NCBI RefSeq assembly: GCF_002179635.1
Contig: NZ_NFOE01000100.1
Location: forward strand, 1-64,000
Reading direction: 5' to 3'
DNA: 64,000 bases
From: Campylobacter jejuni
Lineage (GTDB): Bacteria > Campylobacterota > Campylobacteria > Campylobacterales > Campylobacteraceae
The notes below the pieces were generated by a model, which saw only the letters and a list, made by a program, of their open reading frames with translations, made no database searches and was not told the origin of the DNA. Shown piece after piece: positions 1 through 8,438 of this stretch (its first letter is position 1; every line of letters starts with the position of its first letter). A program made the position numbers and the translations under genes.

Positions 1-573
1 ATATCTCCCCCCCCCCCTCATATAATTAAAGAGATTGTGATTTGTTTTGATATAAGATAATACTTGTAGACAATCTAGTGCTTGCATAATGCCAAAATTT
101 TGATATTCGTTTTTCGTTGGTTCAAATGTAATGCTGAGATTAATAATTTCATTTTTTGGAATGATATGGAGTTGTTTTAGTTTTTCTATTTCACTATTTA
201 AAAACAATGCAATTTCGTGAATACCTTTGAATGTTTTATTTTGGGTATTGATATTATAAGTACTACAAATAGAAGCAATAATGTTTTGATCAAAGCTATC
301 TAGTATTAATTTAGCACCATTTTGTGGCCTATATTGTATGCAAAAATAATTTACACTTACGCATATTACATTATGATTTTCTAAAACTCTATAAATAAGC
401 TTATTTTGGTATGTATCATTGATATCACTACCTAGACCAGGCAAAAGAAATACAATAGCTTCGATTTCTTTTTCATCATCATAATCAATTCTAAAATCTA
501 ATAAAGATTGTCTTTGTATGTTAAGCTCTATATCATCAAAAGATGGAATTTGAAAAAATTTAGTTTGAAGCAT
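1..573 (-). CDS. DUF2920 (617-type) protein, 5' part, with poly-G tract
   Basis: The reading frame is open from an ATG at 573 to the window edge (191 codons, no stop), preceded by AAGGA. The N-terminus (FDDIELNIQRQSLLDFR, then DDEKEIEAIVFLLPGLGSD) matches the DUF2920 family, known in Campylobacter as the paralogous 617 family of the flagellin-glycosylation region; its biochemical function is unknown, although the beta-strand followed by PGLGSD resembles an alpha/beta-hydrolase start. Codons 186-189 (R-G-G-G) are encoded by 11 consecutive G. With 11 G the frame stays open to the edge, but whether that is the full-length phase cannot be judged here. The gene overlaps the end of the upstream DedA gene by 14 bases, so the two are probably cotranscribed. 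Confidence 0.85.
   Translation of the reverse strand, partial: MLQTKFFQIPSFDDIELNIQRQSLLDFRIDYDDEKEIEAIVFLLPGLGSDINDTYQNKLIYRVLENHNVICVSVNYFCIQYRPQNGAKLILDSFDQNIIASICSTYNINTQNKTFKGIHEIALFLNSEIEKLKQLHIIPKNEIINLSITFEPTKNEYQNFGIMQALDCLQVLSYIKTNHNLFNYMRGGGRY
7..17 (-). repeat. poly-G(11) contingency tract
   Basis: Eleven C on the plus strand, which is eleven G in the coding strand of the DUF2920 gene. G tracts of about 8 or more are the standard slipped-strand phase-variation sites in Campylobacter. It is the only such tract in the window; other G runs reach five. A change of one base would shift the downstream frame. Confidence 0.9.
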
Positions 574-1171
574 GGTTTTTCCTTTTTTGGATATAGATAT
601 AAATAGCTACAATCATAGCAGCAAAAACAATACAAGCTATAATAACAAAATGTAAATATTCTTTGATTAAATCTTCATTTTTACCTAAAATATAACCTAA
701 TACAAGTAAGATTAAACACCAAATTCCTGCTCCTAAGCTGGTATAAAACATAAATTTTTTCAAATTCATTCTTGCGAGTCCAGCAGGTAAAGAAATGTAT
801 TGACGTAAACCAGGGATTAATCTACCACTAAAGGTGGATATTTCGCCATGTTTATTAAAAAAGGCTTCAAATTGAGCAAATTTTGTTTCATTAACTCCAA
901 AATATTTGCATATTTTTAAAAGAACTTCCCGTCCTAAAAAATAACATAAATAATAATTTAATAAAGCTCCTAAAAGAGCTCCAAAAGTCCCACAAAGTAA
1001 ACATAACCAAAAGTTAAGCTCGTTTTGATGAGCTAAATATCCAGCAGGTATCATCACTACTTCGCTAGGAAAAGGAAAAAAGGAACTCTCTATAAACATA
1101 AGAAAGATAATCCCCCAATAACCCCAATCTTTTGCAAGAGTGAGTAAAAAATCTACAATATCACCAAGCAT
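560..1171 (-). CDS. DedA family (VTT-domain) membrane protein
   Basis: A 203-residue polytopic membrane protein. The N-terminal amphipathic segment and FIESSFFPFPSE (about 26-37), the GRLIPGLRQYISLPAG motif (about 116-131) and the C-terminal hydrophobic helices (about 143-195) are hallmarks of the DedA/VTT family. Known members act in lipid-carrier or phospholipid flipping and membrane homeostasis; the substrate of this one cannot be read from sequence. The start is supported by AAAGG upstream of the ATG. It lies between a small membrane protein and the DUF2920 gene on the same strand, 49 bases downstream of the former. Confidence 0.88.
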   Translation of the reverse strand: MLGDIVDFLLTLAKDWGYWGIIFLMFIESSFFPFPSEVVMIPAGYLAHQNELNFWLCLLCGTFGALLGALLNYYLCYFLGREVLLKICKYFGVNETKFAQFEAFFNKHGEISTFSGRLIPGLRQYISLPAGLARMNLKKFMFYTSLGAGIWCLILLVLGYILGKNEDLIKEYLHFVIIACIVFAAMIVAIYIYIQKRKNHASN

Positions 1172-1220
1172 AAATAACCTTTATTTTTTAAGCTAATGAT
1201 ATAAGTTTAGTTTTAATGTT

Positions 1221-1649
1221 TTAAAAATATAACATCGCTTTTGCGCAAATGACTATTAAAATACATAAAATCAATGCAATCAAGTGAGATTTTAAAGGGT
1301 CTTTTCTTTTTAAAACTTTTATAAAAAATAAAGAGTAAAAAGTCAAAACTAGCATTGTTATTAATAATAAAAGTTTGATAAATAAAAATCTACCAAAATT
1401 ACTTGCAAAAAAATCCCAAAAAGAGTTAATTTCATAAAAACTCAAAAGATAAAATCCACTCAGCAAAAGTAAGATAAAAATACTAGCAAAAATAAAAATA
1501 CTTGATTTGGTATAGGCTTTTTTAATTTTATCACAATCTTCTTTACTTTCGTGTTTATAAGCAAAGTGATAAACACATACATCAAAAAATACATAAGCTA
1601 TAAAAAATACAGCACAAATAAGATGAATACAAATAAAAATAAAATGCAT
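1221..1649 (-). CDS. small four-helix membrane protein, CopD-like
   Basis: I take the ATG at 1649 as start (142 residues), not the upstream in-frame codon at 1679, because a strong AAGGAG lies 7 bases before it. Four hydrophobic helices are visible (about 2-24, 50-72, 84-110, 121-140), with a charged cytosolic stretch between helices 1 and 2. The pattern resembles small CopD-related or c-type-cytochrome-partner proteins of Campylobacterota, but no decisive motif is present and the function is unknown. The Shine-Dalgarno is buried in a 12-bp hairpin (1655-1691), suggesting translation is controlled separately from the upstream cyclophilin gene. Confidence 0.7.
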   Translation of the reverse strand: MHFIFICIHLICAVFFIAYVFFDVCVYHFAYKHESKEDCDKIKKAYTKSSIFIFASIFILLLLSGFYLLSFYEINSFWDFFASNFGRFLFIKLLLLITMLVLTFYSLFFIKVLKRKDPLKSHLIALILCILIVICAKAMLYF

Positions 1650-1654
1650 AGTTA

Positions 1655-1691
1655 ATCTCCTTAAAAAATCATAGCACAATTTTAAGGAGAT
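1655..1691 (-). promoter_or_regulatory. hairpin sequestering the Shine-Dalgarno of the small membrane protein gene
   Basis: A perfect 12-bp inverted repeat: ATCTCCTTAAAA at 1655-1666 and TTTTAAGGAGAT at 1680-1691, with a 13-base loop. In the minus-strand RNA the 3' arm contains AAGGAG, 7 bases before the ATG at 1649. No U-run follows, so it does not look like a terminator. Inferred role: restricting ribosome access. Confidence 0.6.
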
Positions 1692-1697
1692 GTAAAA

Positions 1698-2180
1698 TTA
1701 AAGTTTTTCTAAAATTTGGATAGTTTTGATTTTATCTCCTGCTCTAATACTATCTAATACTTCTAAACTTTCTTTATCTTCAGGATTGATTTGTCCAAAG
1801 ATAGTATGTACTCCATCTAAATGAGGCTGTGGGCTATGACAGATAAAAAATTGCGATCCGCCTGTATCTCTACCAGCATGAGCCATAGATAAGCTACCTC
1901 TTAAGTGCTTGTGTTTTTGATCGTCACATTCACACTCTATCTCATAACCAGGACCACCTGAACCTATACCATAAGGACAACCACCTTGTATTACAAAATT
2001 TGGAATCACACGGTGAAAAACAAGCTCATCATAAAAACCATCATTAGCTAAGTTAGCAAAATTACATACAGTTTGCGGTGTTTCATCGGGAAATAATTCT
2101 AATTTCATATCACCTTTTTCGGTGCTAATGATAGCAAAATTGTATTTTTTTGCATCTTTTGTGTCGATTTTTTTAAGCAT
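1698..2180 (-). CDS. ppi: cyclophilin-type peptidyl-prolyl cis-trans isomerase
   Basis: A 160-residue cyclophilin domain with no signal peptide, so a cytosolic prolyl isomerase that assists protein folding. Signature blocks are [13 protein letters not shown] (about 55-67, with the catalytic Arg), [16 protein letters not shown] (about 98-113) and [11 protein letters not shown] (about 121-131). The start has AGGAG just upstream. It sits 10 bases downstream of yebC; C. jejuni also pairs these two genes. A hairpin over the next Shine-Dalgarno begins just after its stop codon. Confidence 0.95.
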   Translation of the reverse strand: MLKKIDTKDAKKYNFAIISTEKGDMKLELFPDETPQTVCNFANLANDGFYDELVFHRVIPNFVIQGGCPYGIGSGGPGYEIECECDDQKHKHLRGSLSMAHAGRDTGGSQFFICHSPQPHLDGVHTIFGQINPEDKESLEVLDSIRAGDKIKTIQILEKL

Positions 2181-2190
2181 TTTTTTGCTC

Positions 2191-2898
2191 CTATTCTATA
2201 TTAGTATAAACTGCTTGCACATCATCATCATCTTCTAATTTATCAAGTAATTTTTCAATATCAAGAAGTTGTTCTTCATTAAAGCTTACAGGATTGTTAG
2301 CAAGATATTCAAGTCCTGCTTTTTTAAGCACTAAGCCTTTTTTTTCTATAGCATTACTAAGTTCACCAAAGGCAGTATAATCACCTATAATTAATAATTC
2401 TTCTTCATTTTGCTCAAGTTCTTCAAGTCCTGCATCAATGAGTTCAAGTTCAAGTTCTTCTAAATCTCCATCATATTTTTCAAGATGAAAGACAGCTTTG
2501 TGTGAAAACATAAAAGTTAAAGAGCCATTTTGTAAAATTTCACCGCCATTTTTGCTAAAAATCGCTTTTACATTAGCCACCGTGCGTGTAGGATTATCAC
2601 TCATGCACTCAACGATGATTAAAGTTCCATGTGCTGCTTTTCCTTCATAGTGGATATTTTTAATATCAGCACTATCTTTTCCGCTTGCTCTTTTAATGGC
2701 TGCATCGATATTGTCTTTTGGCATATTATTAGCTTTTGCAGTAGCTATGGCGCTACGAAGCTTTGGATTCATATCAGGATCAGCTCCGCCTTCTTTTGCT
2801 GCCACTTGTATAGCCTTTGCAAGTTTTGGAAAAAGTTTGCTCATTTTATCCCATCTTGCTTCTTTAGAGGCTCTGCGATATTCAAACGCTCTTCCCAT
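2191..2898 (-). CDS. yebC: YebC/PmpR family protein
   Basis: A full-length 235-residue YebC/PmpR/TACO1 family protein. It starts [21 protein letters not shown] and contains the family block [20 protein letters not shown] (about 45-64), followed by an acidic region ending [11 protein letters not shown]. Members were first described as DNA-binding regulators; newer work links them to translation of difficult peptide stretches. It is the first gene of the minus-strand run that continues through ppi and the two membrane proteins. Its promoter must lie in the 80-base divergent gap shared with the acetyltransferase gene. Confidence 0.95.
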   Translation of the reverse strand: MGRAFEYRRASKEARWDKMSKLFPKLAKAIQVAAKEGGADPDMNPKLRSAIATAKANNMPKDNIDAAIKRASGKDSADIKNIHYEGKAAHGTLIIVECMSDNPTRTVANVKAIFSKNGGEILQNGSLTFMFSHKAVFHLEKYDGDLEELELELIDAGLEELEQNEEELLIIGDYTAFGELSNAIEKKGLVLKKAGLEYLANNPVSFNEEQLLDIEKLLDKLEDDDDVQAVYTNIE

Positions 2899-2978
2899 AA
2901 ATTCTCTCTTTCTTATATTGTTTTAAAGTTAAAAGTATAAACTAAGAAGTCTAAATTTGATTTTAAAGGAGTAAAAGA

Positions 2979-3524
2979 GTGATCAGAAAATCTAGAAAAG
3001 ATGATGTTAGAAAATGTATACAATTACTTGCTTTAGCAATGGATCATTTTATTTATAAACTTAGTGGTTATAATGATCATCAAAAAGCTATAGAGGTTTT
3101 AGAAAATTTCTTCACTCAAGAAAACAATCGTTTAAGTTATGAAAATATATGTGTTTATGAAGAAGATGATGAAATTTTAGGTGCGATTTGTTTTTATGAT
3201 GGGGCTTTGGCAGATGAGTTAGATAAGCCTTTAAATGAGCATTTAGAGTTTTTGGGGATTAATGAAAAAGTTTTAAAAGAATGTGAAAATGAGTTTTACT
3301 TAGATAGTATTTGCGTGGATGAAAAAGCAAGAGGGAAAGGTATTGCTAAGAAATTGATTGAATATGCCTTCAACGAAGCTTTGAAAAATGATAAAAAGCT
3401 TTCATTGATCGTAGAAGATGAAAATATAAATGCGAAAATGCTTTATGAAAAAATGGGTTTTAAATTTATAAAAAATAAAATTTTTCATTCTCATAAATAT
3501 GAATACAGAGAAAAAGGAGAATAA
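2979..3524 (+). CDS. GNAT family N-acetyltransferase
   Basis: A 181-residue acetyltransferase with a GTG start 8 bases after AAAGGA. The acetyl-CoA loop is ARGKGIAKKLIEYAFNEALK (about 117-136, pattern RxxGxG), preceded by the strand YLDSICVDEKA and followed by LIVEDENINAKMLYEKMGFKFI, the typical GNAT C-terminal half. The substrate is unknown. It ends immediately before the ATG of the copper chaperone gene (TAAATG), so it is probably cotranscribed with the copper genes. Confidence 0.9.
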   Translation: MIRKSRKDDVRKCIQLLALAMDHFIYKLSGYNDHQKAIEVLENFFTQENNRLSYENICVYEEDDEILGAICFYDGALADELDKPLNEHLEFLGINEKVLKECENEFYLDSICVDEKARGKGIAKKLIEYAFNEALKNDKKLSLIVEDENINAKMLYEKMGFKFIKNKIFHSHKYEYREKGE

Positions 3525-3716
3525 ATGATTATAAAAACTAAAAATATCAATTGTCAAAGTTGTGTAAATTTAATCAAGGCTTCATTAGAAGATGAATTTG
3601 GTACCATGCAAATAAATGTTGAAACAAAAAGCATAGAGATTGATTTAAAAACAGAGCAAGTTGAAGAGTTCAAAAAACAATTACAAGAATTAGGTTTTGA
3701 GATAGATGAAGTATGA
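3525..3716 (+). CDS. HMA-domain metal chaperone (CopZ-like)
   Basis: A 63-residue single heavy-metal-associated domain. The metal-binding CxxC is NCQSC (C10, C13); the ferredoxin-like strand and helix pattern continues to LQELGFEIDEV. The usual GMTC lead-in is replaced by NINC. It overlaps the start of copA by 11 bases, implying translational coupling, and most likely hands Cu(I) to CopA. Whether it buffers copper or only delivers it cannot be told. Confidence 0.88.
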   Translation: MIIKTKNINCQSCVNLIKASLEDEFGTMQINVETKSIEIDLKTEQVEEFKKQLQELGFEIDEV

Positions 3717-5826
3717 GTTAAAATTAAAAATAGGCAATATGACTTGTGTTAATTGCTCTAATGCTATAGAAAAAGTTTGTGCAAAAATTGATGGGGTAGA
3801 AGATGTGAGTGTTTCTTATGTCAATTCTAGCGGGGCGTTTTTGCTTATAGATTTATCTTTGGAAACAAAAATCAAAGAAAAAATCAAAGCTTTGGGTTTT
3901 GAGATATTGCAAGAAGAGCAAAATTTATATGAGTTTAAACTCCAAGAGCTTAAAAATATGAAAACAAAGCTTATTATGAGTATAATCTTAAGCTCTATTG
4001 TGATGTATTTTGAAATGTTTGTTCAAGGAAATGTTTCTGCTTTAATTCAAATGTTTTTATCTATGATAGTAATTTTTTATTGTGGAAAAGGTTTTTTCAT
4101 CCACGCTCTTAAGGGATTAAAGTATAAAAATTTAGATATGAATACCTTGATATCCTTAGGTGCTTTTACTTCTTTTGTATATTCTTTTTTTGTATATTTT
4201 GAAGTGTTTAACAAAGATGGTTATTTGTATTTTAGTGGTGGAGCGATGATTATAAGCTTTGTTTTATTAGGTAAATACTTAGAAGAAAAGGCTAAATTTA
4301 AATCCTTAGAATACCAAAACAAATTAAAAAATATAGATATTAAAAAAGCCAATATAATTTTAGAAGATGGAAGTATAAAAAGCATACCTAGTGCTTTTGT
4401 AAAAGAAAATGATGTGATTTTAGTAAAAGAAGGTGAAAGCGTTGTTGCTGATGGGGTGATTATAGCAGGTGAAGCTGAGGTTGATGTGAGTTTTTTAACA
4501 GGAGAGTTTTTACCACTTTTGAAAAAGCAAGATGATGAGATTTTAGCAGGAACTGTGTTGATTAATGGAAGTTTAAAGATTAAAGCTAATAAAAAGGCGA
4601 TTGAAAGCTCATTAGAGCAAATCAAAGATCTTGTTTTTAAAGCAGGTAATGCCAAAACACCTTTAGCAAATTTAGCGAATAAAATTTCAGCTTATTTTGT
4701 AGCTTGTATTATAATTTTATCGCTTTTTGTGTTTGCTTTTTGGTATGTTAAAGAAGGAATTAACGCAGCATTTTTGCATGCTTGTGCCACGCTTTTAATC
4801 TCTTGTCCTTGTGCTTTGGGTTTAGCAACTCCTATAGCCATAGTGAGTGCTTTAGCAAATGGTGCAAGAAATTTTATCTTAGTAAAAAATCCAGCGGTAT
4901 TAGAGAATTTAGCTAGTATAAAACTTGCTATTTTTGATAAAACAGGCACTTTAAGCCAAGATGACTTAAGTGTTTATAAGCATAATCTTACTCAAGAAGA
5001 TTTTCAAAAACTCACCCAAATTGAAAATTTAAGCTCACACCCAATCGCAAAGGCATTTACTAAAGAATTAAATGTAAATTTAAATTTGCAGGGAAAATTA
5101 AGTGTTTTGGTGGGGAGTGGTTTGCTTTATGAGGAAAATGAAGATAAATATTTAATAGGCAATGAGAAATTAATGTTTGAAAATGGTGTTGATATGCAAA
5201 AAAGTAAGCAATTTTTGCAAGAATTTGAAGATCAAGCACCTATATGTTTATATTTTGCAAAAAATAAAATTTGTCTTGGTGGAGTTTGTTTGAAAAATGA
5301 GCTCAAAAACGAGGCTAAAGATTTGATAGCAAATTTAAAACAAAAAGGTGTAAAAAGTATTATTTTAAGTGGCGATAATAAAAAAAGTGTTGCTAAAATA
5401 GCAAATGAGCTCAATATTGATGAATATTATTTTGACTTAAAACCTGAGCAAAAACTTGATTTCATAAAAGAAAAAATCAAAAAAGAAAAAGTGCTTTTTA
5501 TAGGAGATGGTATTAACGACGCTCCTGCTTTAAATTTAGCTAGCGCAAGCATTAGTTTTTCTAAAGCAAGTGAGCTTGCTAAAAAAAGCGGAGATTTGAT
5601 TTTAATAAAAGATGATTTATCTTTAATAGCTTATTGTTTTGAGCTTTCTCAAAGAACTAAAAATATCATCAAACTTAATCTATTTTGGGCTTTTATTTAC
5701 AATGCTTTATGTATTCCTATTGCAGCAGGTCTTGTGCCATTTATAAGTCTTAGTCCACATTTGGCAGCTTTGGCAATGTGTTTTAGTTCGGTAACAGTTG
5801 TATTAAATTCTTTAAGATTGCGTTAG
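3706..5826 (+). CDS. copA: copper-exporting P1B-type ATPase
   Basis: A 706-residue Cu(I) efflux ATPase of the inner membrane. It has one N-terminal HMA domain (GNMTCVNC, 10-17), the A-domain TGE (from 265, here followed by Phe instead of the usual Ser), the transmembrane CPC metal site (367-369), the phosphorylation motif DKTGT (D411), the nucleotide-domain HP (445-446), and GDGIND (600-605). YN in TM7 and MxxSS in TM8 (near the C-terminus) are the Cu(I) signature. It follows an acetyltransferase gene and overlaps the chaperone gene, forming a copper-homeostasis unit. Confidence 0.96.
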   Translation: MKYELKLKIGNMTCVNCSNAIEKVCAKIDGVEDVSVSYVNSSGAFLLIDLSLETKIKEKIKALGFEILQEEQNLYEFKLQELKNMKTKLIMSIILSSIVMYFEMFVQGNVSALIQMFLSMIVIFYCGKGFFIHALKGLKYKNLDMNTLISLGAFTSFVYSFFVYFEVFNKDGYLYFSGGAMIISFVLLGKYLEEKAKFKSLEYQNKLKNIDIKKANIILEDGSIKSIPSAFVKENDVILVKEGESVVADGVIIAGEAEVDVSFLTGEFLPLLKKQDDEILAGTVLINGSLKIKANKKAIESSLEQIKDLVFKAGNAKTPLANLANKISAYFVACIIILSLFVFAFWYVKEGINAAFLHACATLLISCPCALGLATPIAIVSALANGARNFILVKNPAVLENLASIKLAIFDKTGTLSQDDLSVYKHNLTQEDFQKLTQIENLSSHPIAKAFTKELNVNLNLQGKLSVLVGSGLLYEENEDKYLIGNEKLMFENGVDMQKSKQFLQEFEDQAPICLYFAKNKICLGGVCLKNELKNEAKDLIANLKQKGVKSIILSGDNKKSVAKIANELNIDEYYFDLKPEQKLDFIKEKIKKEKVLFIGDGINDAPALNLASASISFSKASELAKKSGDLILIKDDLSLIAYCFELSQRTKNIIKLNLFWAFIYNALCIPIAAGLVPFISLSPHLAALAMCFSSVTVVLNSLRLR

Positions 5827-5894
5827 ATATTTCAGTTTTATTTAATATTTGTTGTATTATATTAATATAAATTTAACAAAAAAGGAGTATCATA

Positions 5895-6419
5895 ATGAAT
5901 TGCAATTGCGGTTTTTCTATGATGAATGTAATAAGATATTCTAAAATGATTATCTTGCTTACAGTTGCCTCTTTAGCAGCTATTGTTGTTTTTGGTAATA
6001 TAACTGATTATAATTCAAATTTTCAGTTTGTAAAACATGTTATGAGTATGGACACCAAACCTGATTATTTAGGTAATGCTATTGTTTATAGGGCTATTAC
6101 AAATTCTACTATTCATCATATTGCTTATATTTTTATTATCTGTTTTGAAGCTTTTATTATGTTAACTGCTTTAAAAGGTGCTTTAGATATGTTTAAAGCA
6201 AGAAATTTAGATGCAAAAACTTTTCATGAAGCTAAAAAATTTGGAATTATTGCTCTAACTTGTTGTTGTTTACTTTGGTTTTTTGGTTTTCAAGTGGTAG
6301 CTGCAGAGTGGTTTGGTATGTGGATGAGTAAAACATGGAATGGTTTGCCTGATGCTACTAGATTAGTAACTTATATGCTTTTAGCTTTAATTTATATTAG
6401 TATCAAAAACGATGATTAA
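5895..6419 (+). CDS. DUF2165 family membrane protein
   Basis: A 174-residue protein with four hydrophobic helices (about 17-35, 72-93, 113-132, 158-171) and conserved-looking charged loops between them; it resembles the DUF2165 family of small integral membrane proteins with unknown function. The N-terminus MNCNCGF carries a CxC that could bind metal, suggestive next to copA but unproven. A good Shine-Dalgarno (AAGGAG) precedes the ATG. It ends at a bidirectional hairpin shared with the convergent flavoprotein gene. Confidence 0.75.
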   Translation: MNCNCGFSMMNVIRYSKMIILLTVASLAAIVVFGNITDYNSNFQFVKHVMSMDTKPDYLGNAIVYRAITNSTIHHIAYIFIICFEAFIMLTALKGALDMFKARNLDAKTFHEAKKFGIIALTCCCLLWFFGFQVVAAEWFGMWMSKTWNGLPDATRLVTYMLLALIYISIKNDD

Positions 6420-6425
6420 TTTTAT

Positions 6426-6450
6426 CAAACTCCTTTTTTGTAGGAGTTTG
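6426..6450. terminator. bidirectional terminator hairpin
   Basis: Perfect 8-bp stem CAAACTCC (6426-6433) and GGAGTTTG (6443-6450) with a 9-base T-rich loop, between the convergent stop codons of the DUF2165 and flavoprotein genes. No long U-run follows on either strand, so its efficiency is uncertain. Confidence 0.6.
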
Positions 6451-6453
6451 GTA

Positions 6454-8349
6454 TTATAATTCATTAACAGCACGGTAAGCTTGATCGATTGCTGAATGCA
6501 TGTAAGCTGACCAATCAGAATCTGAATTTGCTATAACAATATTACCAAAAGGTTTTCTTGCAAGTTCTATAGTTTTTTGTGCTTCTTCACTATCATCAAA
6601 AAGACTGTTTTCTGTATATGAATAACAATGCCCCCAACGATTTACAACTATAGCCTTAATGTCTCTTTCATGGTCAAATCCAGCCGAGCCTAACATGCCT
6701 TGAAGTTGATCGCGAATAATTTTCTCATGCTCTTCAAAACTCATAGTAAATAATAAATTTCTGCCTACTCTAGCTCTATCCCTTGCATCCATTCCATCAA
6801 GATCAATCCCTTGGATATTCGCAAAAGCTAAGGGAGAGCAAACCATGTGAACACAAATAGGCTTTTTAGGATCTTTTGGGTGGTGATATCCTCCCATATC
6901 CACAGGATAATCAAGTTTAGTTCTAGCATAAGGCATTTTTGGTGAATAAATTTCATGAACTCCAAGTTTTATAAATGGTTCCCAGTTGCTTATGATAACT
7001 TTAGTATGCAAAAGAGAGGTTTTTACATTTTTACTTAAAGCATCTTTTTGATCTTGTGGCATGCTTGGTATTATATATGGAATCATGCTGTTATAATTTG
7101 CCATTACAACTTTTTTAGCTTTTACTCTATAATTTTTGCCTTTATTAACATAAGTTACTAAAGTTCCATCTTTTGTATTTTCTACATTTATAACAGTGCT
7201 GTTTAATCTTAAACGTACTTTATTTTTAGCAAGATCAAGTTTAGAATAATCAAAATGAGCTAAGGTAATTTCATCCATATCTTTACCTTTTTTAGATACA
7301 TCAGGAATTAATCTTCTAACCATTAATCTAGCAACAGTGGCGTTGCCATCAGCACAGTGGTGGATATATGGTTCTTCCATTTCAGCTAGTGCTTCCCCTT
7401 CAATTGGATCAAGTCCAAGTTTATCAAAACCAGGTAGGAAAGAAATTCTAGCGTCTTCGCAAGAAACAGCATCAATACCTAAAGCCAAAAAGTCATCTGT
7501 CATACCTTCAAAAAATTTTATAGCTTGTGGTGAAAGTTTAACCTTTTCCTCTAAGAATTTTTTATAGCTTGTTTTTGCTACATACTTATCCCTTTGCTCT
7601 TTTGTTAAACCTTTTAAATAGTCTTTTTCGCTTTTAAATAAAGCAATTAAATCTTTTTTATCTTTTTCATTAAGAGGAAAATCACCTATAAAAGCCTCAA
7701 TGCTTCTTCCATTGCTTTTTTCTTCAGGAATATCATCACAAATTACTTTTCTAGGATTACCATTTACAACTTTGTCTACTCCAAATTCAGCCTTAGAAAA
7801 ATACACACCTCTACTAAGTTTTAAATCAGGATAAAAATTTACATCAAAACGTTTAGCAAGCTCATCAATATCCACACCCAAAGATGATAGTAAATCTACT
7901 ACTTCTTTAGAATATAATGCCTTTGGCGATTGAAATGTTTCACTACCACCATAACTTAAAATAGTGCCATCTTCTAGTTCTATTTCATTTCTTCTAGCAT
8001 GTCCACCAAAGTCATCGTGATTATCAAGAATAAGAATTTTTTTATCTTTTCCAAATTTGTTTTGATAAAAACAAGCTGCGGCTAAACCACTAATACCTGC
8101 TCCAACAACAACTAAGTCGTATTCTTGTTTAGGTTTAATAACACTAAAATTAAATTTTTCACCATCTCTTAACATATGTGCAAATTCATAACTTGCATTA
8201 TTACTACCCCTTAATCCAAGCCACTTTGGCGGGTAGTATTCTTTAGTGAAATCTTCGATTTTGGCTTCTTTACCGTATAATACCTGCAAAGGAGTCATTC
8301 CTGCAAGTATAGTTAAAGCCATTCCATTTAAAAAGTCTCTTCTTTGCAT
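6454..8349 (-). CDS. Tat-exported FAD amine oxidoreductase, spermidine-dehydrogenase-like
   Basis: A 631-residue flavoprotein. It opens with a twin-arginine signal (QRRDFLNGMALTILAG, 2-17), so it should be folded in the cytoplasm and exported. The Rossmann FAD motif is VVGAGISGL (81-89), followed by DDFGGHARRNE (about 113-123). The block YYPPKWLGLRGSNNASYEFAH (38-58) and the C-terminal SDSDWSAYMHSAIDQAYRAV fit the periplasmic spermidine dehydrogenase family, as in Pseudomonas SpdH. The natural substrate and electron acceptor here are inference. It lies 89 bases downstream of msrQ; a 12-bp inverted repeat abuts its Shine-Dalgarno. Confidence 0.8.
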   Translation of the reverse strand: MQRRDFLNGMALTILAGMTPLQVLYGKEAKIEDFTKEYYPPKWLGLRGSNNASYEFAHMLRDGEKFNFSVIKPKQEYDLVVVGAGISGLAAACFYQNKFGKDKKILILDNHDDFGGHARRNEIELEDGTILSYGGSETFQSPKALYSKEVVDLLSSLGVDIDELAKRFDVNFYPDLKLSRGVYFSKAEFGVDKVVNGNPRKVICDDIPEEKSNGRSIEAFIGDFPLNEKDKKDLIALFKSEKDYLKGLTKEQRDKYVAKTSYKKFLEEKVKLSPQAIKFFEGMTDDFLALGIDAVSCEDARISFLPGFDKLGLDPIEGEALAEMEEPYIHHCADGNATVARLMVRRLIPDVSKKGKDMDEITLAHFDYSKLDLAKNKVRLRLNSTVINVENTKDGTLVTYVNKGKNYRVKAKKVVMANYNSMIPYIIPSMPQDQKDALSKNVKTSLLHTKVIISNWEPFIKLGVHEIYSPKMPYARTKLDYPVDMGGYHHPKDPKKPICVHMVCSPLAFANIQGIDLDGMDARDRARVGRNLLFTMSFEEHEKIIRDQLQGMLGSAGFDHERDIKAIVVNRWGHCYSYTENSLFDDSEEAQKTIELARKPFGNIVIANSDSDWSAYMHSAIDQAYRAVNEL

Positions 8350-8356
8350 GATTGTC

Positions 8357-8389
8357 CTTAAAATAAGATATATTAGCTCTTATTTTAAG
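8357..8389 (-). promoter_or_regulatory. 12-bp inverted repeat at the flavoprotein start
   Basis: Perfect arms CTTAAAATAAGA (8357-8368) and TCTTATTTTAAG (8378-8389) with a 9-base loop. In the minus-strand RNA the 3' arm ends AAG and is followed by GACAATC and the ATG, so the AAGGA Shine-Dalgarno is half inside the stem. It could be an operator or a translational hairpin. Confidence 0.55.
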
Positions 8390-8438
8390 AGTATATTTAT
8401 ATTTTTATTCTTAAAGTATTTTATAAATACAAAAATTT

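Noticed and set aside
4221..4655. Long minus-strand open frame antisense to copA (144 codons)
   Set aside because: It mirrors codon use of copA, has no Shine-Dalgarno and no recognisable domain; a shadow frame.
8400..8438. Very A/T-rich stretch that looked like a possible origin or UP element
   Set aside because: No DnaA boxes and no repeat units; A/T richness is normal for gaps here.
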